A stretch of 64,000 bases of DNA. Source: Tetragonia tetragonoides. Lineage: Eukaryota; Streptophyta; Magnoliopsida; Caryophyllales; Aizoaceae. Positions 60,111 to 64,000 of the stretch are shown one piece after another; the stretch's first letter is position 1; every line of letters begins with the position of its first letter. A program made the position numbers and the translations under genes. Below the pieces are notes generated by a model. The model worked only from the letters and a program-made list of their open reading frames with translations, did not search any database and was not told where the DNA came from. The stretch lies in contig CM076145.1 of the NCBI GenBank assembly GCA_038025085.1, forward strand, positions 11,133,000-11,196,999, in the 5' to 3' direction.

Positions 60111-63100
60111 CACCCAAATGGTTTGTTTGCATTCATTTGAGTGTGAAGCTACCCCAAGGATGTTTACAATTACAAACAAGCTTGAACTCAAGCTTTTGAA
60201 TGCATATAAGCGTTTTAAAAGCTCATACGACAAGGGTGAAAGAGATTGAGTTCTTTTGTGTTGTATATTAAGAGAACGCACCCAAATGCTTTGTTTGCAT
60301 TCATTTGAGTGAGAAATTACACCAAGGATGTTTACAAGTACAAACAAGCTTTAACTCCACCTTTTGAATGCATTTACGCGTTTTAAAAGCTCATATGACT
60401 AGGTTGAAAAAGATTGAGTTCTTTTCTGTTGTATATTAAGAGAAAGCACCCAAATGCTTTGTTTGCATTCATTTGAGTGAGAAACTTAACCAAGGATGTT
60501 TACAAGTACAAACAAGCTTCAACTCAAGCTTTTGAATGTATTTACGCGGTTTAACAGCTCTTACGATTAGGGTGAAAGAGATTGAGGTCTTTTGTGTTGT
60601 ATATTAAGAGAAAGCACCCAAATGCTTTGTTTGCATTCATTTGAGTGAGAAACTACACCAAGGATGTTACAAGTACAAACAAGCTTTACCTCCACCTTTT
60701 GAATGCATTTACGCGTTTTAACAGCTCTTACATCTAGGGTGAAAGAGATTGAGTTCTTTTGTGTTGTATATTAAGAGAAAGCACCCAAATGCTTTGTTTG
60801 CATTCATTTGAGGGAGAAACTACACCACGGATGTTTACAAGTACAAACAAGCTTCAACTCAAGCTTTTGCTAGCATTTACGCGTTTTAAAACCTCATACG
60901 ACTAGGGTGAAACAGATTGAGTTCTTTCCTGTTGTATATTAAGAGAAAGCAACCAAATGCTTTGTTTGCATTTGTTTGAGTGTGAAACTACACGAAGGAT
61001 GTTTACAAGTACAAACAAGCTTCAACTCAAAATTTTGAATGTATTTACGTGTTTTAACAGCTCTTACGACTAGGGTGAAAGAGTTGAGGTCTTTGTGTTG
61101 TATATTAAGAGGAAAAACCCAAATGCTTTCTTTGCATTAATTTGAGTGAGAAACTACACCAAGGATGTTTACAAGTTCAAACAAGTTTCAACTCAAGCTT
61201 TTGATTGCATTTACGCGTTTTAACAGTTCTTACGACTAGGCGAAAAGAGATTGAGTTCTTTTGTGTTGTATATTAAGAAAAAGCTCGCAAATGCGTTGTT
61301 TAAATTCATTTGAGTGTTAAACTACACCAAGGATGTGTACAACTACAAACAGGCTTCAACTCAAGCTTTTGAATGCATTTACGCGTTTTAAAAGCTCAGA
61401 CGAAAAGGGTGAAAGAGATTGAGTTCTTTTGTGTTGTATATTAAGAGAAAGCACCCAAATGCTTTGTTTGCATTCATTTGAGTGAGAAACTACACCAAGG
61501 ATGTTTACAAGTACAAACAAGCTTTAAATCCACCTTTGGAATGCATTTACGCGTTTTAACAGCTCTTACATCTAGGGTGAAAGAGATTGAGTTCTTTTGT
61601 GTTGTACATTAAGTGAAAGCACCCAAATGCTTTGTTTGCATTCATTTGAGGGAGAAACTACACCAAGGATGTTTACAAGTACAAACAAGCTTTAACTCAA
61701 CCTTTTGAATGCATTTACGCATTTTAACAGCTCTTACAACTAGGGTGAAAGACATTGAGTTCTTTTGTGTTGTATATTAAGAGAAAGCACCAAAATGCTT
61801 TGTTTGCATTCATTTGAGTGAGAAACTACACCAAGGATGTTTACAAGTACAAACAAGCTTCAAATCAAGCTTTTGAATGCATTTACGCGTTTTGAAAGCT
61901 CATACGAGTAGGGTGAAAGAGATTTGAGTTCTTTTGTGTTGTATATTAAGAGAATGCATCCAAATGCTTTGTTTGCATTCATTTGAGTGAGAAACTACAG
62001 CAAGGATATTTACAAGTACAAACAAGCTTTAACTCAACCTTTTGAATGCATTTACGTATTTTAACAGCTCTTACAACTAGGGTGAAAGAGAGAGTTCTTT
62101 TGTGTTGTATATTAAGAGAAATCACACAAATGCTTTGTTTGCATTCATTTGAGTGAGAAACTACACCAAGAATGTTTACAAGTACAAACAAGCTTCAACT
62201 CAAGCTTTTGAATGCATTTACGCGTTTTAAAAGCTCATATGACTAGGGTGAAAAAGATTGAGTTCTTTTGTGTTGTATATTAAGTGAAAGCACCCAAATG
62301 CTTTGTTTGCATTCATTTGAGTGAGAAACTTAACCAAGGATGTTTACAAGTACAAACAAGCTTCAACTCAAGCTTTGGAATGTATTTACGCGTTTTAACA
62401 GCTCTTACGATTAGGGTGAATGAGATTGAGGTCTTTTGTGTTGTATCGTAAGAGAAAGCACCCAAATGCTTTGTTTGCATTCATTTGAGTGAGAAACTAT
62501 ACCAAGGATGTTTACATGTACAAACAAGCTTTAACTCCACCTTTTGAATGCATTTACGCGTTTTAACTGCTCTTACATCTAGGATGAAAGAGATTGAGTT
62601 CTTTTGTGTTGTATTTTAAGAGAAAGCACCCAAATGCTTTGTTTGCATTCATTTGAGTGAGAAACTACACCAAGGATGTTTACAAGCACAAACAAGCTTC
62701 AACTCAAGCTTTTGAATGTATTTACGCGGTTTAACAGCTCTTACGATTAGGGTGAAAGAGATTGAGGTCTTTTGTGTTGTATATTAAGAGAAAGCACCCA
62801 AATGCTTTGTTTGCATTCATTTGAGTGAGAAACTACACCAAGGATGTTTACAAGTACAAACAAGCTTCAACTCAAACTTTTGAATGCATTTACGAGTTTT
62901 AAAAGCTCATATGACTAGGGTGAAAAAGATTGAGTTCTTTTGTGTTGTATTTTCAGAGAAAGCAACCAAAAGCTTTATATGCATTCATTTCAGTGAGAAA
63001 CTACACCAAGAATGTTGACAAGTACAAACAAGCTTCAACTTAAGCTTTTGAATGCATCTACGCGTTTTAAAAGCTCATATGACTAGGGTGAAAGAGATTG

Positions 63101-63322
63101 AGTTCTTTTGTATATTAAGAGAACGCACCCAAATTTTTTCTTTGCATTCATTTGAGTGAGAAACTACACCAAAGATGTTTACAAGTATCAACAAGCTTCA
63201 ACTTAAGCTTTTGAATGCATATAAGCGTTTTAAAACCTCATACAACTAGGGTGAAAGAGATTGAGTTCTTTTGTCTTGTATTTTCAGAGAAAGCACCCAA
63301 AAGCTTTGTTTGCATTCATTTG
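59549..63322 (+). repeat. satellite, + block
   Basis: About 22 sense monomers, one of the longest uniform runs. Monomers at 60105-60260 carry ACAATTACAAACAAGCTTG, matched inverted at about 41940-41970. 61855-62270 copies 43910-44330 in the same orientation. The block ends at the TTTGCATTCATTTGCATCC junction. Confidence 0.92.
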
Positions 63323-63703
63323 CATCCTAGGTGTAGTTTCTCACTCAAATGAATGCAAACAAAGCATTTGGGTGCTTTCTCTTAATATACAACACAAAAG
63401 AACTGAATCTTTTTCACCCTAGTCGTATAGGTTTTAAAACGCATATATTCATTCAAAACCTTGAGTTAAACCTTGTTTGTACTTGTAAACAAACTTGGTG
63501 TAGTTTCTCTCTTCAAATGAATGCATAGAAAGCATTTGGGTGCTTTCTCTTAACATACAACACAAAAGAACTCAATCTCTTTCACCCTAGTCATATAAGC
63601 TTTTAAAACGCGTAAATGCATTCAAAAGCTTGAGTTGAAGCTTGTTTGTACTTGTAAACATCCTAGGTTTAGTTTCACACTCAAATGAATGCAAACAAAT
63701 GAG
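63323..63703 (-). repeat. satellite, inverted block
   Basis: Just over two antisense monomers. The end, AACAAATGAGTACGAGTAGG, resembles the 59548 junction. Confidence 0.88.
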
Positions 63704-63806
63704 TACGAGTAGGGTGAAAGAGATTTGAGGTCTTTTGTGTTGTATATTAAGAGAAAGCATCCAAATGCTTTGTTTGCATTCATTTGAGTGACAAACTACA
63801 TCTAGG
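63704..63806 (+). repeat. satellite, short + block
   Basis: A partial sense monomer of the GAGATTTGAGG subfamily, cut at CATCTAGGATGCAAATGAATGC. Confidence 0.85.
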
Positions 63807-64000
63807 ATGCAAATGAATGCAAACAATGCTTTTGGCTGCTTTCTCTGAAAATACAAGACAAAAGAACTCAATCTCTTTCACCCTAGTTGTATGAGGTTTT
63901 AAAACGCTTATATGCATTCAAAAGCTTAAGTTGAAGCTTGTTGGTACTTGTAAACATTCTAGGTATAGTGTCTCTCTCAAATGAATGCAAACAAAGCATT
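63807..64000 (-). repeat. satellite, inverted block running off the window
   Basis: Antisense monomers similar to 770-960, including the GCTTAAGTTGAAGCTTGTTGG variant. The array continues past the window edge. Confidence 0.9.

Overview
This window looks like nuclear DNA of a flowering plant. It is AT-rich and gene-poor. About 87% of it is one satellite family with a monomer close to 168 bp. The rest is Ty3/gypsy LTR-retrotransposon sequence with a tRNA-iMet type primer-binding site, which is typical of plants. I see no host protein-coding gene, tRNA, rRNA or CRISPR array. I cannot name the species.

Satellite. A monomer read on the + strand runs from GAGTTCTTTTGTGTTGTAT through AAGCACCCAAATGC, TTTGCATTCATTTGAGTG, CACCAAGGATGTTTAC and AAGCTTCAACTCAAGCTT to ACGCGTTTTAAAAGCTCA and CTAGGGTGAAAGAGATT. 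The array is not uniformly head-to-tail. It changes strand more than 40 times, giving blocks from about 70 bp to 4 kb, and many junctions form palindromes. Higher-order structure sits on top of this: a 2,351-bp (14-monomer) tandem duplication near 2.7-7.0 kb; a segment of about 7.2 kb repeated from 15.8 kb to about 34.5 kb with a further piece near 37 kb; local duplications of 2, 3 and 7 monomers; and three large inverted duplications.

Retrotransposons. (1) 51458-58226 is a nearly full-length Ty3/gypsy element, probably of the CRM (centromeric retrotransposon) lineage. Its 661-bp LTRs differ at only about three positions, and it is flanked by the 5-bp duplication ACATT. Its gag has an in-frame TGA and is split by a nested 951-bp solo LTR with its own duplication CAAGG. 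The pol reading frame (zinc knuckle, protease, RT, RNase H, integrase) is open and ends inside the 3' LTR. (2) 10678-11230 is a 5'-truncated solo LTR of the same family, lying exactly at a satellite strand switch. (3) 1745-2682 is a longer, diverged relative of that LTR, without a target duplication.

Interpretation. A satellite array of nucleosome-scale monomers invaded by CRM-like elements suggests a centromeric or pericentromeric location, but the sequence alone cannot show CENH3 occupancy. The young element inside an array that has kept duplicating and inverting gives a relative timeline: old LTR remnants at rearrangement borders, then array amplification, then a recent insertion, then an even younger nested insertion.
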